In this document: positions 18,509 to 26,924 of the stretch, in pieces | How positions within the stretch are numbered: position 1 is the stretch's first letter | Layout of the letters: every line of letters starts with the position of its first letter | NCBI RefSeq assembly: GCF_001436415.1 | Contig: NZ_AYZB01000005.1 | Span: forward strand, 1 to 64,000 | Direction: 5' to 3' | Source of the DNA: Latilactobacillus graminis DSM 20719 | Lineage (GTDB): Bacteria; Bacillota; Bacilli; Lactobacillales; Lactobacillaceae | DNA: 64,000 bases | Program-made: the position numbers and the translations under genes | Notes under the pieces: model-generated | What the model saw: the letters and a program-made list of their open reading frames with translations, nothing else | What the model was told of the DNA's origin: nothing | Database searches by the model: none

Positions 18509-21292
18509 TTAGTATGGTGCTGACACTAAAATAAATTCTAATTCAGCCGTGTAAGGCTCGTTGGCGATTTTTGGTCCAGCCGGAAATTGTGCTTGCAATG
18601 TTGATTTTAATAAACTAGACAAATCTGCGACATCGGGCGTTGAATCACTCGATGTATAGCCCGCTTTACTAAAAAGATGTTGAGGAATGTTTAATTTTAA
18701 TGGGGTCGATTGAGCATCCTTAGTCCAAATTAAAGCGTCTTCAAGGGTTGATGTTGGTAAGTTAGCCGGTGTTGCAGTTAACTGCTTGGTTAGATTAACT
18801 TGGACTGACCAATCGCCGCGGTTACCATTACGTGGATCTGAAATTATTAAATCGGCATCGGATGTTGCATCGTACGAATAGATTGGACTTTTGCTATTTG
18901 ATAAAGATACTGCTGTAAATTCAAAATGGGTGGGTGCTTTGAGAAAAGCTAGTTGGGGTGGTGGGATATCCTTCAGAATTTTACGAGTTGGATTAGTGAG
19001 GGTATAAGGTGCAGGGTAGTTAGCCTCTAGGACAATTTTATGTTGTTCAGTTGGCATTGTTGCTAGCCATTGATATTGATACGTTTGATTACTGGCAGCT
19101 GCTTTTTTAGGACCCGCTAACAATGATTGGTCCACTGCAGTTAGAAAATTAACATTGAGTTCGCTGCCGGGCGTTGCTGTTCCATGCAAATCAAAGTTGA
19201 ATTGGTGAACATCGTCAGCAGGGAGTCCGCTTGTATTTTCGAGTGTTAAAATTTCAGGTGGCAAAGGATCATGTAGGTGGAATTGTGTCAGCCCTTTGGT
19301 ATCTTTGAGATTAACTAATTTAGTCCTGAAAGTGTCGTCTGTGCTACTAACTGTCGTGCTGGTACCAATGCTAGCGGTAAAGTGAACGAAAGGAAAAACT
19401 GTTTTACTTTGATTTTTCTCGGTTAAGGTAATTCCGCGGTAGCGGGGACGGGCATTAGTATCTCCTGGGTTTTCTAAATGTAGATTAATGTGATCAAAAA
19501 TTGGTGTTTCCGCAACTGTGTTATTGTTGAATGTGACATCGGCATCTCCAATGGCCACCAGACTATTACCAGTTGAAGCGCCCAAGAGTAAGGGCTGGGC
19601 AGTTGTGGTTTGATTATTGACGGTGACTTGACTGTGATCACCAATTTGCATGTAAGAGCCTGCCATGCCTAGTGGAATAAGACCATTAGCAATACTTTGG
19701 GGTCCATTAATGGTTAAATTGATAACACTATTATCTTGAAAATCAAAGAAGAATTTCCGTGCGCTTGCATTTGCATAGTATTGGCCAAAGGTGGCAACTA
19801 GCTCGCCACCGACTGCTAGTTTAAAATCACTATTGGTCTGTGCATTTCGGATAAACGCATCTTGGGCGGCTAGATTCATTTTTGAAGTACTATCAGTTGT
19901 AACTTGCATGGCTGGATTTCCGGTTGTCGGATTATAGATGTTGGTAAATAAGTCCTTGCCAGCCTTTAAACTGATCTGGCTCTTATTAGTAGCACTTACG
20001 GGAGTATCTTGAACATAACCGTTAAAAAGATTACTGTCGGATGTTAAGTTAATGGTACTTTCTTGATCCGCAGTAATTGGGCTTTTAGTTTGCGATGAAT
20101 TTGATAATGGTCCCGTTGTTTTGATATCAATGGTACTGTTTTGCGCAGCATGCATTGGTGCTTGTGTTTGGGCTAAATTATAGAGGACACCGGATAATTG
20201 TAAATTAATATGGCTATTATTAGTGGCATTAATTGTCTGATTGGTATTTCCAGTTTGATAGAAATTGGTGCCTTTGGTAACGCTGATACTGGCACCGTTT
20301 GTTGCGACTGTTTTAGAGCCACTATTACCAGTTACGTTAAAAATTTGTGCACCAGCATTCATAGTTAAATCAGAACCAGTACCTTTTGATTCAATATCGA
20401 TGTGGGGGATACCCAGACCGACTGTTGGAAAAATAGCGTTATTAGTGGTGATTGCAACCTTGGCACCGTCGGCTACTTGAATCCCTGGAGCAACGCCATC
20501 AGTTGGGACTTGATCAACTCGTAATAAGCCATATGTGCCACTTCCGGTATGATTGATTGTCGTTGTACCACCATTAAAATCGAGGCGGCCGGTTTCAGCA
20601 AATTCTTGCGAATAGATTCCGTTTGTTTGGGTAATGGTGTTATTACCACTAAATGCAATAACACCGTAAATGAGATGGAGTGCTTGCGCCGCATTACTCG
20701 TATATTCGACATTATTGAGCAAGAGCGTACTGCCTTTTGAATAGCTATCAAGAACTGGGTGACAGAGACCGTAATAATTATTGTTAGTGAGTTTTAGATT
20801 AGTAAATTCAATTGTTTTACCTGCCATATTGGCCCCAAAATTTAGATAGGTTGTCCCAGTGGCAACAAGTGAGTCAATAATATCTAAATGGTGGTGCTGT
20901 CCGGTAATTGGATCCGTACCATCAATTGTAATATTTTGTGGATTACTCTTGCCAAGTTGAATGCGTGCGGCGTCGTGGTTTAAAGTAATATCGGCAGCCA
21001 GTTGAACGCTATTACCGTTTTCGAGTGCTGTTTTAAGTTCAGCAGCCGTCTGAACTTGCGTGAACCCGGTTTTTGTATTTACATTTGATTGTGATAACTC
21101 GATGGTTGGAGGCGCTATTACCGAAGTTGATGGCTCACTAATTGGTTGAAGTTCTTTGGAATCGGCAACGACTGCTGAAGATTGTGCAGATTGATTTGAA
21201 ATTGGTGGTTCAGCCGCCGATATTGTTTGATAGTGAGCAAACAAGATTGCAATCCCCCCTAAAATGGTTAGACTTTTAAATCGGGTCTTCAT
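18509..21292 (-). CDS. large secreted surface protein with beta-helix region and degenerate WxL domain (CscC type)
   Basis: A 927-residue exported protein, first gene of the operon. The signal peptide ends near ISA-AE (about residue 27), followed by a Ser/Gln/Pro-rich linker. Residues about 75-560 are rich in Asn, Thr and Gly with repeated short beta-strand patterns (NITID, NNTIT, STIDIKT, STINLTS), fitting a pectate-lyase-like parallel beta-helix. The last 200 residues resemble a WxL domain, but the two motifs read DWSVQV and YTAELEFILVSAP, so Leu and Trp are replaced. AAGGAGG precedes ATG 21292. A carbohydrate- or host-binding role is inferred from the cluster type; no catalytic residues are identified. 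Confidence 0.8.
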   Translation of the reverse strand: MKTRFKSLTILGGIAILFAHYQTISAAEPPISNQSAQSSAVVADSKELQPISEPSTSVIAPPTIELSQSNVNTKTGFTQVQTAAELKTALENGNSVQLAADITLNHDAARIQLGKSNPQNITIDGTDPITGQHHHLDIIDSLVATGTTYLNFGANMAGKTIEFTNLKLTNNNYYGLCHPVLDSYSKGSTLLLNNVEYTSNAAQALHLIYGVIAFSGNNTITQTNGIYSQEFAETGRLDFNGGTTTINHTGSGTYGLLRVDQVPTDGVAPGIQVADGAKVAITTNNAIFPTVGLGIPHIDIESKGTGSDLTMNAGAQIFNVTGNSGSKTVATNGASISVTKGTNFYQTGNTNQTINATNNSHINLQLSGVLYNLAQTQAPMHAAQNSTIDIKTTGPLSNSSQTKSPITADQESTINLTSDSNLFNGYVQDTPVSATNKSQISLKAGKDLFTNIYNPTTGNPAMQVTTDSTSKMNLAAQDAFIRNAQTNSDFKLAVGGELVATFGQYYANASARKFFFDFQDNSVINLTINGPQSIANGLIPLGMAGSYMQIGDHSQVTVNNQTTTAQPLLLGASTGNSLVAIGDADVTFNNNTVAETPIFDHINLHLENPGDTNARPRYRGITLTEKNQSKTVFPFVHFTASIGTSTTVSSTDDTFRTKLVNLKDTKGLTQFHLHDPLPPEILTLENTSGLPADDVHQFNFDLHGTATPGSELNVNFLTAVDQSLLAGPKKAAASNQTYQYQWLATMPTEQHKIVLEANYPAPYTLTNPTRKILKDIPPPQLAFLKAPTHFEFTAVSLSNSKSPIYSYDATSDADLIISDPRNGNRGDWSVQVNLTKQLTATPANLPTSTLEDALIWTKDAQSTPLKLNIPQHLFSKAGYTSSDSTPDVADLSSLLKSTLQAQFPAGPKIANEPYTAELEFILVSAPY

Positions 21293-21322
21293 AGGCGCCT
21301 CCTTTGTACATTTCTTATAGTA

Positions 21323-21352
21323 ATCATAACAATCACATTAGTTTAAAGTCAA
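21323..21352 (-). promoter_or_regulatory. promoter of the WxL operon
   Basis: On the minus strand, TTGACT (plus 21347-21352), an 18-base spacer and TATGAT (plus 21323-21328), about 30 bases before the start. Confidence 0.65.
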
Positions 21353-21361
21353 TTAATATGG

Positions 21362-21395
21362 TTGATTGATCCTAATTTAGAACATTATCAATCAA
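21362..21395. promoter_or_regulatory. inverted repeat upstream of the WxL promoter
   Basis: Perfect 9-base arms TTGATTGAT (21362-21370) and ATCAATCAA (21387-21395) with a 16-base spacer. It lies directly upstream of the -35 box of the WxL operon, a position suited to an activator site. The bound protein is unknown. Confidence 0.45.
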
Positions 21396-21482
21396 TAATT
21401 CTGCTTTATATGGTTAAAAAGGTTATGAAAATACATTTTTTTGAATTATATAAAGCGCTCTCTACCGATTTTAATTTGAAAC

Positions 21483-21491
21483 TGGTATAAT
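21483..21491 (+). promoter_or_regulatory. extended -10 promoter of argR
   Basis: TGG followed by TATAAT (21486-21491), 34 bases before the GTG start; no good -35 box is visible. Confidence 0.6.
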
Positions 21492-21524
21492 AGACCCAAT
21501 TGAAATTAAAAAGGGGTGGCAGTC

Positions 21525-21986
21525 GTGAAAAAAGGAGATCGCCAAGCACGGATCGAACAAATCATTAATCAGCAAGTGATTGCAACGCAAGAGGATTTAT
21601 TGGCTGCGTTAAAACGGGAAGCGATTGATGCAACGCAAGCGACCATTTCACGTGATATTCGGGAGATGCAAATTGTTAAGGCGCGGGATGTGAATGGTGA
21701 ACTCCGCTATGCGATTTTTCACGACGATGAACGCACCCAGGTTCAGAAATTAAAGGATAAACTACGCGAAGTAGCCCTATCAGTGACACAAGTGCAAATG
21801 CTTAATGTCATTAAAACGCTACCAAGTAACGGGAATTTATTGGCGGCCTTGATCGATGATTTAGATTATTCTGAAGTTGTTGGAACGCTTGCAGGTCATG
21901 ATACAATTGTAATTATTAGTCCGAGCGAAACGCAAGCGACTAAATTGAATGAACGTTTTTCGCAGCATTTAGCAACGATTCGTTGA
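21525..21986 (+). CDS. argR: arginine repressor family regulator (first of two)
   Basis: A 153-residue ArgR/AhrC regulator, normal length. The N-terminal winged helix has the recognition sequence ATQATISRDIREMQIVK (about residues 35-51). The C-terminal oligomerisation and arginine-binding domain ends with VVGTLAGHDTIVII, where the Asp of the GxDT motif is conserved. GTG 21525 is preferred to GTG 21516 because AAGGGG overlaps the latter. No arginine genes are adjacent. A second ArgR is encoded at 62278-62730. In Lactobacillus plantarum two ArgR paralogues act together; the same may hold here. Confidence 0.9.
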   Translation: MKKGDRQARIEQIINQQVIATQEDLLAALKREAIDATQATISRDIREMQIVKARDVNGELRYAIFHDDERTQVQKLKDKLREVALSVTQVQMLNVIKTLPSNGNLLAALIDDLDYSEVVGTLAGHDTIVIISPSETQATKLNERFSQHLATIR

Positions 21987-22000
21987 AAATAAAAGCAAAT

Positions 22001-22040
22001 AAATAGCGCAACGCCCATAATTGGCGGGTTGCGCTATTTA
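22001..22040. terminator. bidirectional terminator between argR and the RluD-like gene
   Basis: AAATAGCGCAACGCCC pairs with GGCGGGTTGCGCTATTT around a short AT loop. The stop codon of the minus-strand gene lies within the right arm. Confidence 0.85.
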
Positions 22041-22931
22041 TAATTCGACATAGTGGTTAAAAATTTCTGGCATAGGAGCAGTAACTGTTCGTTGATGATC
22101 TGAAAACGGTTCTGTATAACGTAGTGTTTGTCCATGGAGTAACAAACGTTGTGTGGCATCGGTTGGGAAGTATAATGGGTCACCAAAAATGGGATGGCCA
22201 GTCGCAGCTAAATGAAGGCGAATTTGATGCGTTCGACCTGTTTCAAGATTAACCGCTAATGTTGCTGCAGGCCCCTTACGGTGGAGCAACTGATAATGGG
22301 TAACAGCTGATAGCCCGGTAATGTAGTCGATTTGACGTTTTCGTTTGTTGGTAACATCTACGCCAATTGGTAAGTTAATTGTGGCATGATCTAATAAGGT
22401 CCGTTCTGGATCGTTAGCGACGGCAATATATTGACGCGTCATTGTTTTTTGGCTTAACTGGCGGTTTAAAATACCAATCACAATCGGTGTTTTACCAATC
22501 AGGAGGACCCCACTAGTTGCCTGATCGATGCGATGCACCATGTAGGCTTTTTTGTTTTCTTTAGCAAGATAAGCGGCGACTTGATTCATTAACGTGAAGT
22601 TTTCATTGGGACCGTTAGGATGGGTTTTAATTCCGGCCGGCTTATTAACGACAAGCAGATCAGCGTCTTCATATAAAACAGAAAAAGTTTGCCGTTCATC
22701 AAGGGGATAATCTTGCACTTTGACGGAGATGTCGGTAAAATTCATCGTAATTTGGTCACCGGCTTCAACTTGACGGTTAAAGGCGCGATAATGGCCATTA
22801 ACTAAAATATTTTGGTTAATGCGTAAGAAATGTTGCATTTTTTGTGGGACTAACCAGTGATTTAGTAAGCCACGAACAGACATAGGACTAAAGTCGGGCG
22901 CCAAAATCACTTTTTTTTGATAACTTATCAA
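22038..22931 (-). CDS. RluD-family 23S/tRNA pseudouridine synthase
   Basis: A 297-residue cytoplasmic enzyme isomerising uridine to pseudouridine in RNA. An N-terminal S4-like region (about residues 15-70) precedes the catalytic domain. The catalytic Asp136 lies in HRIDQATSG, with a preceding VVNKPAGIKTHP motif and a later RTHQIRLHLAATGHPIFGDPLY. The start is TTG 22931 with AAGGTGG upstream; no ATG is available nearby. Which uridine it modifies cannot be told from sequence. It is divergent from the class A PBP gene. Confidence 0.9.
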   Translation of the reverse strand: MISYQKKVILAPDFSPMSVRGLLNHWLVPQKMQHFLRINQNILVNGHYRAFNRQVEAGDQITMNFTDISVKVQDYPLDERQTFSVLYEDADLLVVNKPAGIKTHPNGPNENFTLMNQVAAYLAKENKKAYMVHRIDQATSGVLLIGKTPIVIGILNRQLSQKTMTRQYIAVANDPERTLLDHATINLPIGVDVTNKRKRQIDYITGLSAVTHYQLLHRKGPAATLAVNLETGRTHQIRLHLAATGHPIFGDPLYFPTDATQRLLLHGQTLRYTEPFSDHQRTVTAPMPEIFNHYVEL

Positions 22932-23085
22932 TAGAGTTCAACCACCTTTAGGATTTCAGTGTAGCGAAAATTGATAGAAATGTAAATTTTAAAAGATTAT
23001 TAATGTCGCTTATTAGCACTAAAGGCAATTGATGAATATGCTACAATTAAACAAGATTAATTTTAACTGTAAGAAGAGGGATCGC

Positions 23086-25167
23086 ATGGACAAACAGGTT
23101 TCGTCGTTTTGGTTGATGATTAAACAATTTTTGAAACGCGTTTGGCGCGTGATTCGTTATATCTGGTACCGACTTCAATTGACGCGATGGTTGATTCTTG
23201 CGGTCTTAGTACTGATTTTTGTAATGAGTAGCTACCTAACTTTCAAAGCCAAGACTGCTAACGTTGGCGATATCAAGGCAAACTTACAGTCACCGACCAT
23301 CATCTATGATGCTAAAGATCAACGTGCTGGGACGTTATATTCACAAAAGGGCACCTATGTGGAACTCAATCAGATTTCACCGCAAATTCAAAATGCAGTG
23401 TTATCAACTGAAGATCGTACTTTTTACACTAACCATGGATTCAGTATTAAGGGTTTAGCCCGAGCGGCGGTTGGGTTAATCGTCCATCACGGGCAGATTA
23501 CCGGTGGCGGGAGTACGATTACGCAACAGCTAGCTAAAAATGCCAAGCTCAATCAGAAGCAGACTTTTTCACGTAAATTTGAAGAATTGTTTTTAGCTGT
23601 CCAAATAACAAAAGTATATTCCAAACAAGATATCTTAGCGATGTATTTGAATAACGCTTACTTTGGTAACGGCGTTTGGGGTGTTCAAGATGCATCGAAA
23701 CGGTATTTTGGTAAAAATGCAAGTGAGTTAGATGCGAGCGAAGGGGCCGTAATGGCCGCTATGTTGCGTAGCCCCAGTTTTTATAATCCAGCCGATCATT
23801 TAGATAATGCAACAGCTCGGCGAAACTTAATTTTAGGGCTGATGGTTGATAACCATAAATTAACGCCAACACAAGCGGCTAATGCGAAGAAAGAACAGTT
23901 AGTCGTCACTAATACTTATGAACAAACGGATGGGTATAAATATCCCTATTATTTTGACGAAGTAGTGAATGAAGCCATTAATCGTTTTGGTTTGAAGGAA
24001 GAAGATATCGTTAAAAATGGCTATAAAATTTATACGGCACTCGATCAAGCACAACAAAGTAAGCTGGAAATGACCTTTAAACAAAATTGGTTATTCCCCA
24101 ATAATGCTGCAGATGGGACATTGGTGCAAGGTAGCTCGGTTGCAATTAATCCAAAGACCGGTGGTGTTTCAGCCGTTGTCGGCGGGCGTGGTGACTACAC
24201 AATTCGAGGTTACAGTCGCATTACGCAGATGAAACGCCAACCAGGTTCAACGATCAAGCCACTGGCCGTTTATACGCCAGCCCTGGAAGATGGTTATCAT
24301 TATGATTCATCACTTGAAGATAAGAAACAAAGTTATGGGACCAATAAGTATCTACCAACCAATCCGGATAATGTGTACACCGGTTCAATGCCGATGTACC
24401 AGGCAGTAGCCAATAGTACTAATGCACCAGCCGTTTGGTTACTAAATCAAATTGGGCTTAAACGAGGAATTAAATCTGTTGAAAAATTCGGAATTTCAGT
24501 CCCTAAGAGCGATCAAAACTTAGCAATGGCTTTAGGCGGTTGGCAAGGTGGCGTTTCACCTTATCAAATGGCCAGTGCTTATACCGCCTTTGCTAATAAT
24601 GGTGAATTATCGGAAACCCATTTTATACGTAAAATTGTGGACGCCAGCGGAGCAGTCATCGTTGATAATACTGAACCATCAAAGACCCGCATTATGAGTC
24701 AGAAAACGGCCAATGAGATGACTAGTATGATGCTGGGGGTCTATAATAATGGTACTGGGCGGTATGCCAAACCGGATGGTTATCAAGTCGCTGGTAAGTC
24801 TGGTAGTACGGAAGTTCCAGACAGTTATGGTTTTGGCACAAAAGATCAGTGGCTAGTCGGTTACACGCCAGATATTGTGGTAGCAACTTGGATGGGATAT
24901 GATAAAACAGATCAAAATCATTTTATGACCAACACCAGTATCGATGGGCTTGCACCCATTTTTAAATATGAGATGCAACAACTTCTACCAACCACGGCGC
25001 AGACAAACTTTGATACTGAAGATGCTCAGATAATGGCTAAAAAAGAGCAAAGTGATACTTCGCATCAACTGGTAGATTCCATTGAATCTGGGTTTAAAGA
25101 CGGGATAAATAAAGCAAAAGATACTGCCAATCAATGGTATAATAATTTGAAGGGCTTTTTAAATTAA
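23086..25167 (+). CDS. pbp2A: class A penicillin-binding protein (transglycosylase/transpeptidase, PBP2A type)
   Basis: A 693-residue bifunctional peptidoglycan synthase. A basic cytoplasmic N terminus and one membrane helix (about residues 34-53) are followed by the glycosyltransferase domain (STEDRTFYTNHG with the catalytic Glu; GGGSTITQQLAKN). The transpeptidase domain carries the three penicillin-binding motifs: SxxK in QPGSTIKP, SxN in VANSTNAP and KSG in VAGKSGSTE. The C-terminal tail is short, acidic and Lys-rich. ATG 23086 follows AAGAGGG; the frame extends upstream without a better site. It is followed after 25 bases by a YheA-like gene. Confidence 0.92.
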   Translation: MDKQVSSFWLMIKQFLKRVWRVIRYIWYRLQLTRWLILAVLVLIFVMSSYLTFKAKTANVGDIKANLQSPTIIYDAKDQRAGTLYSQKGTYVELNQISPQIQNAVLSTEDRTFYTNHGFSIKGLARAAVGLIVHHGQITGGGSTITQQLAKNAKLNQKQTFSRKFEELFLAVQITKVYSKQDILAMYLNNAYFGNGVWGVQDASKRYFGKNASELDASEGAVMAAMLRSPSFYNPADHLDNATARRNLILGLMVDNHKLTPTQAANAKKEQLVVTNTYEQTDGYKYPYYFDEVVNEAINRFGLKEEDIVKNGYKIYTALDQAQQSKLEMTFKQNWLFPNNAADGTLVQGSSVAINPKTGGVSAVVGGRGDYTIRGYSRITQMKRQPGSTIKPLAVYTPALEDGYHYDSSLEDKKQSYGTNKYLPTNPDNVYTGSMPMYQAVANSTNAPAVWLLNQIGLKRGIKSVEKFGISVPKSDQNLAMALGGWQGGVSPYQMASAYTAFANNGELSETHFIRKIVDASGAVIVDNTEPSKTRIMSQKTANEMTSMMLGVYNNGTGRYAKPDGYQVAGKSGSTEVPDSYGFGTKDQWLVGYTPDIVVATWMGYDKTDQNHFMTNTSIDGLAPIFKYEMQQLLPTTAQTNFDTEDAQIMAKKEQSDTSHQLVDSIESGFKDGINKAKDTANQWYNNLKGFLN

Positions 25168-25192
25168 ATATATGTAAAAGGGAGACCGTATA

Positions 25193-25537
25193 ATGACAGT
25201 TAATATTTATGATGATGCCAACCAAATGGCAACTCACTTGCAAGAATTACCACAATTTTTAGGATTACAAAATGCGTTTGCAACATTGAAAAAAGACGAT
25301 ATTGCCTTCACAATGTTTAAGAAATTTCAAACCCAACAAATGGCACTTCAACAAAAGCAAATGCAAGGCCAAGAATTAACAGATGATGAAATTAAAGAAA
25401 TTCAAGAACTTGCGCAAAAAATTGGCGACATTGACGTTATTAAGAAATTGATGGATCAAGAACGTCAGTTAAGTCAAACCATGGATGAATTAAACCAGAT
25501 TATCTCAAAACCAATCGCAGATATCTATCAAGGATAG
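25193..25537 (+). CDS. YlbF/YheA/YmcA family protein (UPF0342)
   Basis: A 114-residue, almost entirely helical cytoplasmic protein with heptad-like Gln, Leu and Lys content (YDDANQMATHLQ, then FKKFQTQQMALQQKQMQG). This matches the YheA/YmcA/YlbF group, small oligomeric proteins of which some members act with RNase Y; the function of the YheA branch is unclear. AAAGGGAG precedes ATG 25193. It probably shares transcription with the PBP gene, and a terminator follows. It sits just upstream of the yhaO-yhaN-yhaM genes. Confidence 0.85.
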   Translation: MTVNIYDDANQMATHLQELPQFLGLQNAFATLKKDDIAFTMFKKFQTQQMALQQKQMQGQELTDDEIKEIQELAQKIGDIDVIKKLMDQERQLSQTMDELNQIISKPIADIYQG

Positions 25538-25577
25538 GTGCGACTGGTTGTATGGTTAGTAACTGAGAGCGTGTTTT

Positions 25578-25616
25578 AAACGCTGAACCGGTCCATTCCG
25601 ATTCAGCGTTTTTTTA
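25578..25616 (+). terminator. terminator after the YheA-like gene
   Basis: AAACGCTGAA pairs with TTCAGCGTTT around a 14-base loop and is followed by T residues. Confidence 0.8.
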
Positions 25617-25649
25617 TTATTCAAAATCAGAACGTTTGTTCTAATCGTC

Positions 25650-25678
25650 TTTATCAAACCGCATGGCAATGGTATAAT
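25650..25678 (+). promoter_or_regulatory. candidate promoter of yhaO-yhaN-yhaM
   Basis: A weak TTTATC (25650-25655), a 17-base spacer and a perfect TATAAT (25673-25678), 50 bases before yhaO. Confidence 0.55.
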
Positions 25679-25728
25679 GAAGCTTATCTAAGCTGGTTGT
25701 AACCGGCCAAAAAGATGGGGGTTTTAAG

Positions 25729-26922
25729 ATGAAATTTATTCACGCGGCTGATGCCCATATCGATAGTCCATTTATTGGGTTAAAACAGGCACCAACGGCA
25801 TTGTGGGAGACAATCCACGCATCAACTTTTACCGCATTTAAAAAATTAATCCAAACAGCAGTCGATGAAGCAGTTGATTTTGTGTTATTGGTTGGTGATT
25901 CATTCGATCAGGAAGCACAGAGTTTACCGGTGCAAAAATTTCTCAAACAACAATTTGAACGTTTAGCAGCCGTCGACATTCCGGTCTATCTGAGTTATGG
26001 AAACCATGATTACTGGGATGCTAATCAAGTCCATTTTGAATTCCCCGCCAATGTTCACGTTTTTGGATCAGAAGTGCAGTCGTTTGAACTGACGACTAAA
26101 GGTCATGAGAGCGTGACCATCGTCGGATTCAGTTACGATCAACGTTGGGTATCAACTAACCGCGTTGTAGATTTCCCAGCGCGAGCCAATACGACTTACA
26201 CGATTGGTACGTTGCATGGTAGTCAAAAAGCGACCACTGATACCGATCACTACGCACCATTTACGCTTAGTGAGTTGAACGCCTGCCATTATGATTATTG
26301 GGCATTGGGGCACATTCATAAGCGCCAGATTCTCCAAGAACGGCCAGCCATTGTTTACCCCGGCAACTTACAGGGACGGCACAAGAATGAACCTGGCGAA
26401 AAGGGCTTTTATTTAGTTGATACTAAAGAGGGCGAGTTTGACCTAACGTTTAAACCAACGACGGTTATTGAATGGCAGCGCCAATCGTTTGAAATCATGC
26501 CTGACATGAGCTTAACACAACTGCAAACAGCATTGAGCGATCAACTAATGCAAAGTGACCAGGCCAGTTTAGTAGCGCTAGAGTTGACACACGCGGAGCG
26601 ATTATCAAGTGACTTATTGCAACGGATTAATAATGGTGAATTATTGGCAGTGTTACAAGACCAATTGGAAAATAGTAAGCCACTACACTGGCCGTACGCT
26701 TTGAAGTTACGCTTTGCGGCGCAACAACAATTTAGTCAGATTGATCAAGCCTATTGGCAACAAGCGGCTGAGACCATCTTGACACCGGAAAATATTTTGG
26801 AAAAAGCGAAGCCATTGATGAAGGAAAACTTTATTCGCCAAGCAATTGAAACACCTGAGTTTCAAGCGGATCTTAAGGATTTAGTCACAACAATTCTACA
26901 AGAGAAAAAGATGGGGGATTAG
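25729..26922 (+). CDS. yhaO: DNA repair metallophosphoesterase, SbcD-like (YhaO family)
   Basis: A 397-residue calcineurin-like phosphoesterase. The metal-binding motifs are in family order: FIHAADAHIDSPF (residues 2-14), LLVGDSFDQ, YGNHDYW, GTLHG and ALGHIHKRQ. The C-terminal part is an alpha/beta accessory domain. YhaO forms a Rad50/Mre11-like (SbcCD-like) pair with YhaN, whose gene overlaps its stop by a few bases, so this is probably the nuclease of that pair. In Bacillus the same neighbours occur with yhaM. Start ATG 25729 has a GGGGGT-type site upstream. Confidence 0.88.
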   Translation: MKFIHAADAHIDSPFIGLKQAPTALWETIHASTFTAFKKLIQTAVDEAVDFVLLVGDSFDQEAQSLPVQKFLKQQFERLAAVDIPVYLSYGNHDYWDANQVHFEFPANVHVFGSEVQSFELTTKGHESVTIVGFSYDQRWVSTNRVVDFPARANTTYTIGTLHGSQKATTDTDHYAPFTLSELNACHYDYWALGHIHKRQILQERPAIVYPGNLQGRHKNEPGEKGFYLVDTKEGEFDLTFKPTTVIEWQRQSFEIMPDMSLTQLQTALSDQLMQSDQASLVALELTHAERLSSDLLQRINNGELLAVLQDQLENSKPLHWPYALKLRFAAQQQFSQIDQAYWQQAAETILTPENILEKAKPLMKENFIRQAIETPEFQADLKDLVTTILQEKKMGD

Positions 26923-26924
26923 TG

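Noticed and set aside
20265-20751. ORFs on both strands inside the large surface-protein gene
   Set aside because: Overlapping shadows without ribosome binding sites; the 927-residue frame is continuous with a signal peptide.
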